A stretch of 64,000 nucleotides of DNA. It comes from Pseudomonadota bacterium. Its GTDB lineage: Bacteria; Desulfobacterota; Binatia; UBA1149. The number at the start of each line of letters is the position of its first letter. Positions within the stretch are counted from its first letter, which is position 1. Below, one piece after another: positions 8,887 through 15,837 of the stretch. The notes beneath the pieces were generated by a model. It was given only the letters and a program-made list of their open reading frames with translations. It searched no databases and had not been told where the DNA came from. The translations under genes were made by a program, and so were the position numbers. The stretch is taken from NCBI GenBank assembly GCA_014382245.1, contig JACNKC010000074.1, positions 1 to 64,000 of the forward strand, given 5' to 3'.

Positions 8887-9900
8887 ATGAAATTTTTAAC
8901 GAGATCGCTCTTGACCGTGCTGGCAGTGGCGGCTGCTGGCCTTGCAACGGCAGCAGGAGCATACGCCTGTGACTTGTGCTCGGTGTATACCACCGTGGCA
9001 ATGGAACAGATCAAGGCTGGCCCGCGCGTAGGGCTGGCCACCCAGTTCAGCAGCTTGAAGAGTTTGCGGGAGGCGGGAGAGGAGGTCGACAACGACGCGG
9101 GAGAGATGCTGCGCAGCTCGATAACCCAGCTGCTCGTTGGCTATAACTTCAACCCCAGCTGGGGAGTGCAGGCCAGTGTTCCGTGGATAGAGCGGCGCTT
9201 TCGCCAGGAAATTGAAACCGGCACGACGAGTGGTCGTGAAGACGGCCTGGGCGACATTGCGCTGACCGGGCGCTGGGTGGCGTTGGACAACATTGGCGAG
9301 AACCAGACCGTGCTGCGTGCGACCTTGCGCGGTGGCATCAAGTTGCCCACCGGCGACAGCGATCTCCTGGCCGAGGAAGAGCACGGCGAGGAACACGGCG
9401 AGGAACTGGGCGCGGGGGCGCGATTTTCTTCCCACGACGAGTTCCACGAAGGAGGTTTGCACGGGCACGATCTCGCGCTGGGCACGGGGTCGGTCGACTA
9501 CCTGCTTGGCGCCGATATGTTTGCGAGTCGCGGCCGCGCGTTCGTGTCCCTGGCGGTGGACTACAGCTTGCGCACGGAAGGAGACCACGACTATCGCCAC
9601 GCTGATGACCTGACCGTCAGCGCCGGACCCGGCGTTTTTTTTACCCACGGGCCAACCGAGCATCGGATGGCGATGCAGCTGGTGGCGACCATGCAGAGCA
9701 AGGGCCAGGATACCCAGGCGGGTGAGAAGGTAGCCGGTTCGGCGTTGACCGCTGTCTACCTGGGGCCGCGAATTCTGTACTCCTGGCGTACTTCCCTGGT
9801 GGCGCATCTTGAGCTCGACCTGCCCACGGTGCTCAACAACTCGGGCTTGTCGCTGGTGCCCGACTACAGGTTGAGGGCGGGGCTCAGCTGGTTGCTGTAG
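8887..9900 (+). CDS. Outer-membrane beta-barrel protein with a His-rich loop
   Basis: A 337-aa exported protein when started at ATG 8887 (MKFLTRSLLTVLAVAAAG, signal peptide ending AGAYA). An AAGGA ribosome site lies 10 nt upstream; an in-frame ATG at 8866 would add seven charged residues. The mature protein begins with CDLCSVYTT, then alternates short amphipathic strands ending in a C-terminal hydrophobic residue, as in transporter-like or phenol-degradation-type barrels. A Glu/His-rich stretch near residues 165-200 (EEEHGEEHGEELG, then EFHEGGLHGHD) looks able to bind metal. Metal sensing or transport is a guess. Confidence 0.75.
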   Translation: MKFLTRSLLTVLAVAAAGLATAAGAYACDLCSVYTTVAMEQIKAGPRVGLATQFSSLKSLREAGEEVDNDAGEMLRSSITQLLVGYNFNPSWGVQASVPWIERRFRQEIETGTTSGREDGLGDIALTGRWVALDNIGENQTVLRATLRGGIKLPTGDSDLLAEEEHGEEHGEELGAGARFSSHDEFHEGGLHGHDLALGTGSVDYLLGADMFASRGRAFVSLAVDYSLRTEGDHDYRHADDLTVSAGPGVFFTHGPTEHRMAMQLVATMQSKGQDTQAGEKVAGSALTAVYLGPRILYSWRTSLVAHLELDLPTVLNNSGLSLVPDYRLRAGLSWLL

Positions 9901-9989
9901 GCCGGACTGTTCGCCATTTGCGCATCGCCAGGCGCAGACGGGGGGCAGGCCTGCTGGTCAACGGTCGGCGTGTCTGCCACAATCGCCCG

Positions 9990-11126
9990 ATGGCCATGTC
10001 AGACAAAGACCGGGAACGTAACCGGCAGACCAGTATCAACCCTGCTTTCAATGCAGTGGCCCGCGATGATTTCGCGGCCATGCTTAACTCGGACCGCTAC
10101 CTCGATCGCGCGCCCGAATTCGAGACGCTGATCGCGCGTACCCACGAGCACTTCTGGAACCCCGACGACCCCGACTACATAGACTTTGACATCGCTGCTC
10201 CCACCGATGTACCGCTTATTCCGATCAGCCAGATTCCCGAACGCCACTCGGCAATATGGGACACACTGGACGAGGGGCAGCAGATCAATTTTGCCAACCA
10301 GACCACGCTCATGCGTATAAGCGGCGTGCTGCACGGCGAGCAGGGCGCGCTCAGTATCTCGACCGGGCTGGCCGACATGCTGCTCGACGCGGGGGCGGCC
10401 GAGTACGCGACCAACCAGGCCCGCGAAGAGGCCCGCCACGTGCAGGGTTTTGCGCGTTATCTCCACTCGCGCTTCGGCGAGGTCACACCGCCCACCCAAA
10501 CGCTGGATCGCGTGCTCAATCGCATAGTGGGTACCAACATTATCTACGAGAAGCTCATCGGCATGCAGATGGTCATCGAGGGCATAGCCATGGGCATATT
10601 TGCCGGCCTGTACCAGGAGGCCAACGACCCGGTACTCAGCCGCCTGGCCCAGCTGGTGATGACAGACGAGGCTTTTCACCATCGCTTCGGGCAGATCTGG
10701 GCACGCCTGAACGTACCCGGTGTGGGTGAAGAGATACGCAACGAGCTCGAAGACTACAGCCGCGACATGTTCGAGGACCTGCTTTTCAACCTCGTGGGCG
10801 CAGACCAGCGCCGCGGACTGTACGAGCGCTGCGGCATAGATCCCGACTTCGCGGTGGCGGCCATGTCGGAGGCCATAACCGACGATACCCGGCGCAGCTT
10901 CATGCGTGACAGTAGCAATATCTTTCGCACGCTGATCAAGACGCTGTATTCCGGCGGCTTGATCACCGAGCGCACGATGCCGTTTTACAGCATGTGGGTC
11001 GACATGGACGAGATCGCCGGCGAGGGCGAGTGGAACATCGGCCAGGCGATTGCGGAGGAAGGCATCGCCGAACTCAAGCAGATCAACGAGGGCAAGCGGT
11101 CGGTAATACGGCCCATCGTTAACTGA
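9990..11126 (+). CDS. Ferritin-like di-iron protein (AurF-like oxygenase superfamily)
   Basis: A 378-aa helical protein read from ATG 9990. Four metal-ligand helices are visible: GEQGAL, EEARHVQGF (ExxH), MVIEGIAMG and TDEAFHHRFG (DExxHH). This is the carboxylate-bridged di-iron signature of the ferritin-like superfamily, closest in feel to AurF-type N-oxygenases and other uncharacterised oxidases. It would activate O2 to oxidise a small substrate; the substrate is unknown. The ORF extends upstream to 9918, but that part is Arg-rich and unlike the family. A terminator hairpin follows the stop. Confidence 0.8.
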   Translation: MAMSDKDRERNRQTSINPAFNAVARDDFAAMLNSDRYLDRAPEFETLIARTHEHFWNPDDPDYIDFDIAAPTDVPLIPISQIPERHSAIWDTLDEGQQINFANQTTLMRISGVLHGEQGALSISTGLADMLLDAGAAEYATNQAREEARHVQGFARYLHSRFGEVTPPTQTLDRVLNRIVGTNIIYEKLIGMQMVIEGIAMGIFAGLYQEANDPVLSRLAQLVMTDEAFHHRFGQIWARLNVPGVGEEIRNELEDYSRDMFEDLLFNLVGADQRRGLYERCGIDPDFAVAAMSEAITDDTRRSFMRDSSNIFRTLIKTLYSGGLITERTMPFYSMWVDMDEIAGEGEWNIGQAIAEEGIAELKQINEGKRSVIRPIVN

Positions 11127-11153
11127 GCCAGTAACACCCAGTGTTTTCTCTCA

Positions 11154-11182
11154 CCCCCCGATCGGGGGGCACTGTTGTTTTT
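11154..11182 (+). terminator. Terminator after the di-iron protein gene
   Basis: CCCCCC (11154-11159), a GATC loop and GGGGGG (11164-11169) form a perfect hairpin, followed by a T-rich stretch ending TTTTT at 11178-11182. It sits 28 bp after the stop codon at 11126. Confidence 0.65.
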
Positions 11183-11222
11183 GCCTTGACGCAACAACGC
11201 GTGTGGTGGCATGTTTAAGGTT

Positions 11223-11244
11223 GGCCGCCTGCCAATTGGCGGCC
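11223..11244 (+). promoter_or_regulatory. Inverted repeat in the leader of the CX4CH secreted protein gene
   Basis: GGCCGCC (11223-11229) and GGCGGCC (11238-11244) form a 7-bp hairpin around TGCCAATT, ending 12 bp before a strong AGGAGGG ribosome site (11256-11262). It may be an operator or an RNA stem controlling ribosome access; nothing in the sequence decides between these. Confidence 0.4.
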
Positions 11245-11272
11245 GGATAATTCACAGGAGGGAATTCCCATC

Positions 11273-12844
11273 ATGACGCCAGCCCAGAACTTCGTCGCGG
11301 TCTTTGCCGTGGCAGTGTTTCTCGTACCCACCACGCTCCCTGCGCACGTTACGCAGCCGTCCAAGGACGCGCAGAAGTGCCGCAAGACCATCAACAAGAA
11401 CGTAGGTAAGTACATGAACACGGCCCTCAAAGAGTTGGGTTCCTGCTACAAGAGCGCCATGGGCAAGGGTACGCCCGCCTTGGCTTCTGACTGCGGCAGC
11501 GTCGCGACGGGAGACCTGAAGGGCAAGATTGCCGGAGCCGAAAGCAAGGCGCTGGCGGGTATAAGTGGCAAGTGTGTTTCTACCCTCGGCGAGACCGGTG
11601 CCCTGTCGTCCTGCCCCTGGCCCTGCGACTCGGTGGGCGCCATAGCGGGTTTTTCGGACCTCGCTTCCTGCCAGGTCTGTCTTGCCAGGACCGAGGCCGA
11701 GGCCATGACAGTGGCTACCTTCGGCAGCGCCGACGTGAGCCTGTCCAAGGACCAGCAGGGTTGTCTCAACACCATGTCCAAGGGCGGTGGCAAGATGGCG
11801 AAGACCGTACTCAAGACGATCGCGAAGTGCTACGAGTCGGTGGATAAGGGCAAGTCTTCGGCCGACTGCAGCGACCTCGCCCAGGCCGATGCCAAGGGTA
11901 AGATCACCAAGGCCGCTGGTAAGTTGGCCGACGGGGTGGCCAAGAAGTGTAGCGACGCCACCCTGGCTTCCCTCGACGCTTGTGCGGGCGCGGCCAGCTC
12001 AGTGGCCCTGGCCCAGGCCTGCATGGGGGCGCTCTACCAGGATGGGTCGGTCAGCTCTGCGCACAGCATAACCGGATCCTGCGGTACCGATGGCACTTGT
12101 GACAACGCCGACGAGGGCGCCACTACCTGCCCGGTCGATTGCAGTCAGGTAAGCGAAGAAGTGCAGGACATCTTCACGGACAGCTGTGCCACGCTCGGAT
12201 GCCATAGCGCGGCCACTTCGCTCCCCGGGGCGGGGCTCGTGCTGTCGGCGGGCGTCTCGGGTGCGCAAACCATAAACGTAGCCTCTACAGAACAGATTGC
12301 CACCGACCGGGTCGAGCCGGGGGATCTCGTGAACAGCTGGCTTTACACCAAGATTACCCAGAACCCGCCGCCCCTCGGCTTAGCCATGCCGCCACTTGCA
12401 GCCCTGTCAGCTCCCGACATCACCACGATCGCTGACTGGATAAACGCCGTCACCGACTGTGGTGACGGCACCTGCGACGCCGCCGGTGGAGAGAATCTCA
12501 CCAACTGCTCGATGGACTGCGGACCGCGTCTGCCCGACGCCGTGCAGGCCATAATGGACACGAATTGCGCCACCTCGGGCTGCCACGATTCGTTCACGGC
12601 CTTCCAGGGACTCGACCTTTCTGCCGGTGGTGCGGGATCGGCGCTTGTCGGGGTAGCTTCCACGCAGGTCGCATCCACCCTGGTGATTCCGGGTGACTCC
12701 GTATCGAGTTATTTCTACGAGAAAGTTGCTCTGGCAACGCCGGGATTTGGTTTGCAGATGCCTTTCGGTCTGCCGGCTTTGTCGTTTGCTGACAAGCAGG
12801 CGATACAGGATTGGATAGACAACGGCGCCCTGACCCAGTGGTAG
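11273..12844 (+). CDS. Secreted protein with two CX4CH cytochrome-like domains
   Basis: A 523-aa protein with a signal peptide (about residues 1-25). Residues 30-270 form a Lys/Cys-rich helical region with regularly spaced Cys and GK motifs, repeated twice. Two modules follow, each opening with a DGTCD...C..DC calcium-loop-like segment and then a domain containing CATLGCH (305-311) or CATSGCH (432-438), an LxLSAG strand, an (E/I)PGD(L/S)V turn and a terminal DWI helix. This is the layout of secreted planctomycete- and delta-type c-cytochrome domains, except that the heme motif is CX4CH instead of CXXCH. Heme binding is plausible, not shown. The N-terminal module recurs in the 974-aa protein at 52448-55372. 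Confidence 0.72.
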   Translation: MTPAQNFVAVFAVAVFLVPTTLPAHVTQPSKDAQKCRKTINKNVGKYMNTALKELGSCYKSAMGKGTPALASDCGSVATGDLKGKIAGAESKALAGISGKCVSTLGETGALSSCPWPCDSVGAIAGFSDLASCQVCLARTEAEAMTVATFGSADVSLSKDQQGCLNTMSKGGGKMAKTVLKTIAKCYESVDKGKSSADCSDLAQADAKGKITKAAGKLADGVAKKCSDATLASLDACAGAASSVALAQACMGALYQDGSVSSAHSITGSCGTDGTCDNADEGATTCPVDCSQVSEEVQDIFTDSCATLGCHSAATSLPGAGLVLSAGVSGAQTINVASTEQIATDRVEPGDLVNSWLYTKITQNPPPLGLAMPPLAALSAPDITTIADWINAVTDCGDGTCDAAGGENLTNCSMDCGPRLPDAVQAIMDTNCATSGCHDSFTAFQGLDLSAGGAGSALVGVASTQVASTLVIPGDSVSSYFYEKVALATPGFGLQMPFGLPALSFADKQAIQDWIDNGALTQW

Positions 12845-12848
12845 GAGC

Positions 12849-12887
12849 AAAAAGGGGGAGGCGCTGCGTTGTTGCCGCGCCTCCCCC
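12849..12887 (-). terminator. Terminator of the porin gene (minus strand)
   Basis: An 11-bp perfect stem (12854-12864 with 12877-12887) around a 12-nt loop, followed on the minus strand by TTTTT (12849-12853). It lies about 40 bp past the porin stop. On the plus strand the same hairpin follows the CX4CH protein stop but lacks a T-tract. Confidence 0.8.
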
Positions 12888-12928
12888 ACTCCTATCGGGG
12901 AATCCCCCCAGAGTTCAGAGCCTGGAGC

Positions 12929-14026
12929 TTAGATCTGGATCTGCATACCCAGGCGCACACTGTTGAAGCTGTCGCCGCTACCGGCAGGATCCTCTTCTCC
13001 GAACACCAACGAAATACGGCTGTTGTGGCCGTCCATGATGTAGTTGACCCCGAGCTCCCATAGCTCGGTCGCGTCTGTGTCGGCCTCGTTCTCGAACTCC
13101 TGCCAACGGAACATCGGCTGCCACTGTCCTTCCAGCGGGCCTATGCTGCTCGTTTCCGGGCAGAGCCAGCTGGCGAGCACGAAAAAACCGTCGCCTTCAG
13201 CCGTGCCACCCGTGGCGCCATCGGAGTCGTAGTCGTAGAACGCGCCTTCCAGCGTGGCTACGCCCATCTCGAGGTTCTTCTCGGCCAGGACGTCGATGTT
13301 CCAGCCGTTGAAGTCACCCGTTCCGCCCGAGATGCCGTCACCCGCGCCGTCGGACTGGCTCATGGCTACGAGGCCGATCGCGAGTACGTCCTTCGACCCG
13401 TAGTAGGTGCTCGAGTTGTAGTAGCCCGGCTCGGGATCCCACAGGTTCAAGGTGAGACGGCCGGCAAACAGCGGGTTGTCTTCGTCGTTGTTGACACCCT
13501 GCGAACCCTCGAAGGCGCCCACCTGGTACTTGAAGGCACCGCCGCCGGTCTGTCCCCACACCGCTACGCCGTTGTCGCGCCCGGCAAAAATGGCAGGGTA
13601 CTTCTGGGCGATGGGGAAGGTCCAGGCATTGAGGAAATACGGCCCGCTCAGGTTGCTGCGATCCGACGGGGGCAGGAAACGCCCACCCCAGACTTCAAAC
13701 AGATCGTTGAGCTTTACCTTCACCACTGCGTCGAGCAGCTTCACGTCGTCTTCGGTGGCGTCCACGTTGCCCTCGAAGCTGATGTAGTCGTTCAACGATC
13801 CCGAGCCGTACAGGCGCAGGGTCTCCAGGTTGAAGTCGTTTGAGCGATCGGCGCCACTGGGTGCGCCGTCTTCGACGCTGTTGTAGCTGGCCCTCAATCC
13901 TGCCCCGAGGCTGTAGGATCCGTTGCCCACGTCCTGGCTGATCCCGGCCTGGGCGGCCACGACCGAAAGCCCGAACAGCAGGGCCACGGCGAGGCCGGTA
14001 CCGGCTGATTTTCTGTATACGTTCAC
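12929..14026 (-). CDS. Outer-membrane porin (OprO/OprP or FmdC-like)
   Basis: A 365-aa barrel starting at GTG 14024-14026, with a good GGGAGG site 10 nt upstream. A signal peptide (MNVYRKSAGTGLAVALLFG, cleavage after AAQA) precedes a series of amphipathic strands, including FEVWGGRFLPPSDRSN and GVAVWGQTGGGAFKYQVGAF. This is the layout of phosphate-selective-type and short-chain amide/urea porins. It ends in a C-terminal hydrophobic strand (SVRLGMQIQI) as barrel proteins do. The gene diverges from urtA across a shared 388-bp control region, so urea or amide passage across the outer membrane is the likely role, inferred from context. Confidence 0.8.
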   Translation of the reverse strand: MNVYRKSAGTGLAVALLFGLSVVAAQAGISQDVGNGSYSLGAGLRASYNSVEDGAPSGADRSNDFNLETLRLYGSGSLNDYISFEGNVDATEDDVKLLDAVVKVKLNDLFEVWGGRFLPPSDRSNLSGPYFLNAWTFPIAQKYPAIFAGRDNGVAVWGQTGGGAFKYQVGAFEGSQGVNNDEDNPLFAGRLTLNLWDPEPGYYNSSTYYGSKDVLAIGLVAMSQSDGAGDGISGGTGDFNGWNIDVLAEKNLEMGVATLEGAFYDYDSDGATGGTAEGDGFFVLASWLCPETSSIGPLEGQWQPMFRWQEFENEADTDATELWELGVNYIMDGHNSRISLVFGEEDPAGSGDSFNSVRLGMQIQI

Positions 14027-14105
14027 TGTTTAGTTTCCTCCCTTTTTTTGCCGGTCTCCCGGCGTGCTTCCTGATGACTCGCGTGTAGTGGTAACTCGCG
14101 TGCAG

Positions 14106-14121
14106 TGCAATTTTGATACCG
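14106..14121 (-). promoter_or_regulatory. Possible sigma-54 promoter for the porin
   Basis: Read on the minus strand it is CGGTATC, AAAA, TTGCA. The GG and GC doublets keep exact -24/-12 spacing and TTGCA is perfect, but the -24 half is weak. It would give a leader of about 70 nt before the porin GTG. Confidence 0.3.
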
Positions 14122-14190
14122 CCCGCGGCCTGCCCGCCGGCACCCGCGGGCTGTCTTTTGCCGGCCACCGGGAGGCCAACGGGGGCACCG

Positions 14191-14211
14191 ACTGCCTGAT
14201 GATCAGGCAGT
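14191..14211. promoter_or_regulatory. Perfect 21-bp dyad upstream of the urea operon
   Basis: ACTGCCTGAT, one central G, then ATCAGGCAGT: a perfect inverted repeat 80 bp upstream of the sigma-54 site, where an enhancer-binding activator would sit. It could equally be an operator for a different regulator. Confidence 0.55.
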
Positions 14212-14290
14212 GGTCTGCTCTTGCATGCAGCAGTTACCAGCAGCCCGGGCCGCTGCGGGCCCGTATAACGGCCAGAAAACAGGCCTGCCG

Positions 14291-14307
14291 TTGGCCCCTT
14301 TATTGCT
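14291..14307 (+). promoter_or_regulatory. Sigma-54 promoter of the urea operon
   Basis: TTGGCCCC, TTTA, TTGCT places GG and GC exactly ten bases apart as RpoN requires and matches most of the TTGGCACG-N4-TTGCW consensus. It lies about 110 bp before the urtA ATG. Nitrogen control through an NtrC-type activator is the expected reading. Confidence 0.6.
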
Positions 14308-14414
14308 CTGCAAGGGGCAGGGGAGATGTGTGACAGCCGGGCTGGACGGGCTCTCGTCCGAGGCCCGCAATGACCGGGACTTAATTTAAAATGACAAAAG
14401 GAGGAATACTGAAG

Positions 14415-15698
14415 ATGTTCAGCTACAAGAAGGTGGCGCTGTTGGCCGCGGGCGCTTTGATATGCGTGGGCGTGGCGGCGGGTTCAGCCCAGGCAAAGAA
14501 AGACACCATAAAGGTGGGCGTGCTGCACTCGCTGTCGGGAACGATGGCGATAAGCGAAGTGACGCTCAAGGACACGGTCCTTATGATGATCGACGACCTC
14601 AACCGCAACGGCGGCTTGCTGGGTCGCGAAGTGGAGGCCGTGGTCGTTGACCCGGCATCGGACTGGCCGCTGTTTGCAGAGAAGGCCAGGGAGCTGGTCG
14701 AGCAGAAAAAGGTCGACGTTGTATTCGGCTGTTGGACATCGGTGAGCCGCAAGTCGGTGCTGCCGGTTTTCGAAGAGCTCAACGGGCTGCTGTTCTACCC
14801 CGTGCAGTACGAGGGCGAAGAGTCTTCGCGCAACGTGTTCTACACGGGCGCGGCGCCCAACCAGCAGGCCATCCCCGCGGTGGAATACCTGATGGGCGAA
14901 GAAGGCGGCGAGGCCGAGCGTTGGGTACTGCTGGGGACCGACTACGTGTACCCCCGCACCACCAATAAGATCCTGCGTGCGTTCCTGCGCAAGAAGGGAG
15001 TGAAGTCATCCGACATAATGGAAGAATACACCCCGTTTGGTCACTCGGACTGGCAGACCATCGTCAGCCGCGTGAAGAAGTTCGCTAATGCAGGCAAGCG
15101 CACGGCCGTGGTGTCGACCATTAACGGTGACGCCAACGTTCCCTTCTACAAGGAACTGGCCAACCAGGGCATTTCGGCAGAGGACATTCCGGTCGTTGCT
15201 TTTTCGGTGGGCGAAGAGGAACTGTCGGGCATAGACACGAGCAACCTCGTGGGCCACCTGGCTTCGTGGAACTACTTCATGTCGGTCGATTCTGCCGAGA
15301 ATGAGTCCTTCATCAAGAGTTGGCAGAAGTTCATCAAGAACAAGAAGCGCGTGACCAACGACCCCATGGAGGCCCACTACATAGGCTTCAAGATGTGGGC
15401 GCAGGCGGTTCGCCAAGCGGGCTCGACCGATGTCGACGCCGTCAGGCAGGCCATGTACGGGCAGGAAGTACGCTCGCTCAGCGGCTACGACGTGGTGATG
15501 AACACCAACCACCACTTGTCCAAGCCGGTGATGATAGGCGAGATCACGTCCGATGGGCAGTTCGACATCGTGTGGCAGACCGACGAGACGATCAAGGCTG
15601 ACGCCTGGAGCCCTTTCATTCCTGAGAGCGCCAAGCTTACGGCCGACTGGTCGTATCCCTGGGTTTGCGGCAATTGCACCAAGCCGAAGTTTAACTAG
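14415..15698 (+). CDS. urtA: Urea ABC transporter substrate-binding protein
   Basis: A 427-aa periplasmic binding protein. ATG 14415 is chosen because AGGAGG lies just upstream and the product begins MFSYKKVALLAAGALICVGV, a signal peptide ending SAQA. The mature domain starts IKVGVLHSLSGTMAISE and includes FGCWTSVSRKSVLPVFEE and FYPVQYEGEESSRNVFYTGA, which identify UrtA among branched-chain-amino-acid-type binding proteins. It ends with VCGNCTKPKFN. It captures urea for UrtBCDE. Two strong intergenic hairpins separate it from urtB and may hold its expression above that of the membrane parts. Confidence 0.95.
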   Translation: MFSYKKVALLAAGALICVGVAAGSAQAKKDTIKVGVLHSLSGTMAISEVTLKDTVLMMIDDLNRNGGLLGREVEAVVVDPASDWPLFAEKARELVEQKKVDVVFGCWTSVSRKSVLPVFEELNGLLFYPVQYEGEESSRNVFYTGAAPNQQAIPAVEYLMGEEGGEAERWVLLGTDYVYPRTTNKILRAFLRKKGVKSSDIMEEYTPFGHSDWQTIVSRVKKFANAGKRTAVVSTINGDANVPFYKELANQGISAEDIPVVAFSVGEEELSGIDTSNLVGHLASWNYFMSVDSAENESFIKSWQKFIKNKKRVTNDPMEAHYIGFKMWAQAVRQAGSTDVDAVRQAMYGQEVRSLSGYDVVMNTNHHLSKPVMIGEITSDGQFDIVWQTDETIKADAWSPFIPESAKLTADWSYPWVCGNCTKPKFN

Positions 15699-15715
15699 GG
15701 TCTCGATTCAACTAT

Positions 15716-15737
15716 GCCACCCCCGTGGGGGGGTGGC
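15716..15737 (+). promoter_or_regulatory. First hairpin between urtA and urtB
   Basis: GCCACCCCC (15716-15724) pairs perfectly with GGGGGTGGC (15729-15737) around a 4-nt loop, 18 bp after the urtA stop. No T-run follows, so mRNA 3'-end protection or partial termination is more likely than a full stop. Confidence 0.55.
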
Positions 15738-15748
15738 TGCAGAAACAA

Positions 15749-15782
15749 GCCCGGGGAGGCGGCAGGCGCCGTCTCCCCGGGC
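15749..15782 (+). promoter_or_regulatory. Second hairpin between urtA and urtB
   Basis: A 14-bp stem, 15749-15762 with 15769-15782, with a single G-U wobble and a 6-nt loop. No T-run follows. Such stems after a binding-protein gene commonly stabilise its message relative to distal genes. Confidence 0.6.
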
Positions 15783-15837
15783 GACATTCCAAGCCGGCAC
15801 GTCGTCCGTCGTTCAGGAAATCACCGAGCAAGATGGG

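Larger units (their letters stand above)
14027..14414. other. Divergent control region between the porin and urtA
   Basis: 388 bp with no credible gene. It holds the porin ribosome site (GGGAGG), a possible minus-strand sigma-54 site (14106-14121), a perfect 21-bp dyad (14191-14211), a plus-strand sigma-54 site (14291-14307) and the AAAGGAGG ribosome site of urtA. Confidence 0.8.
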
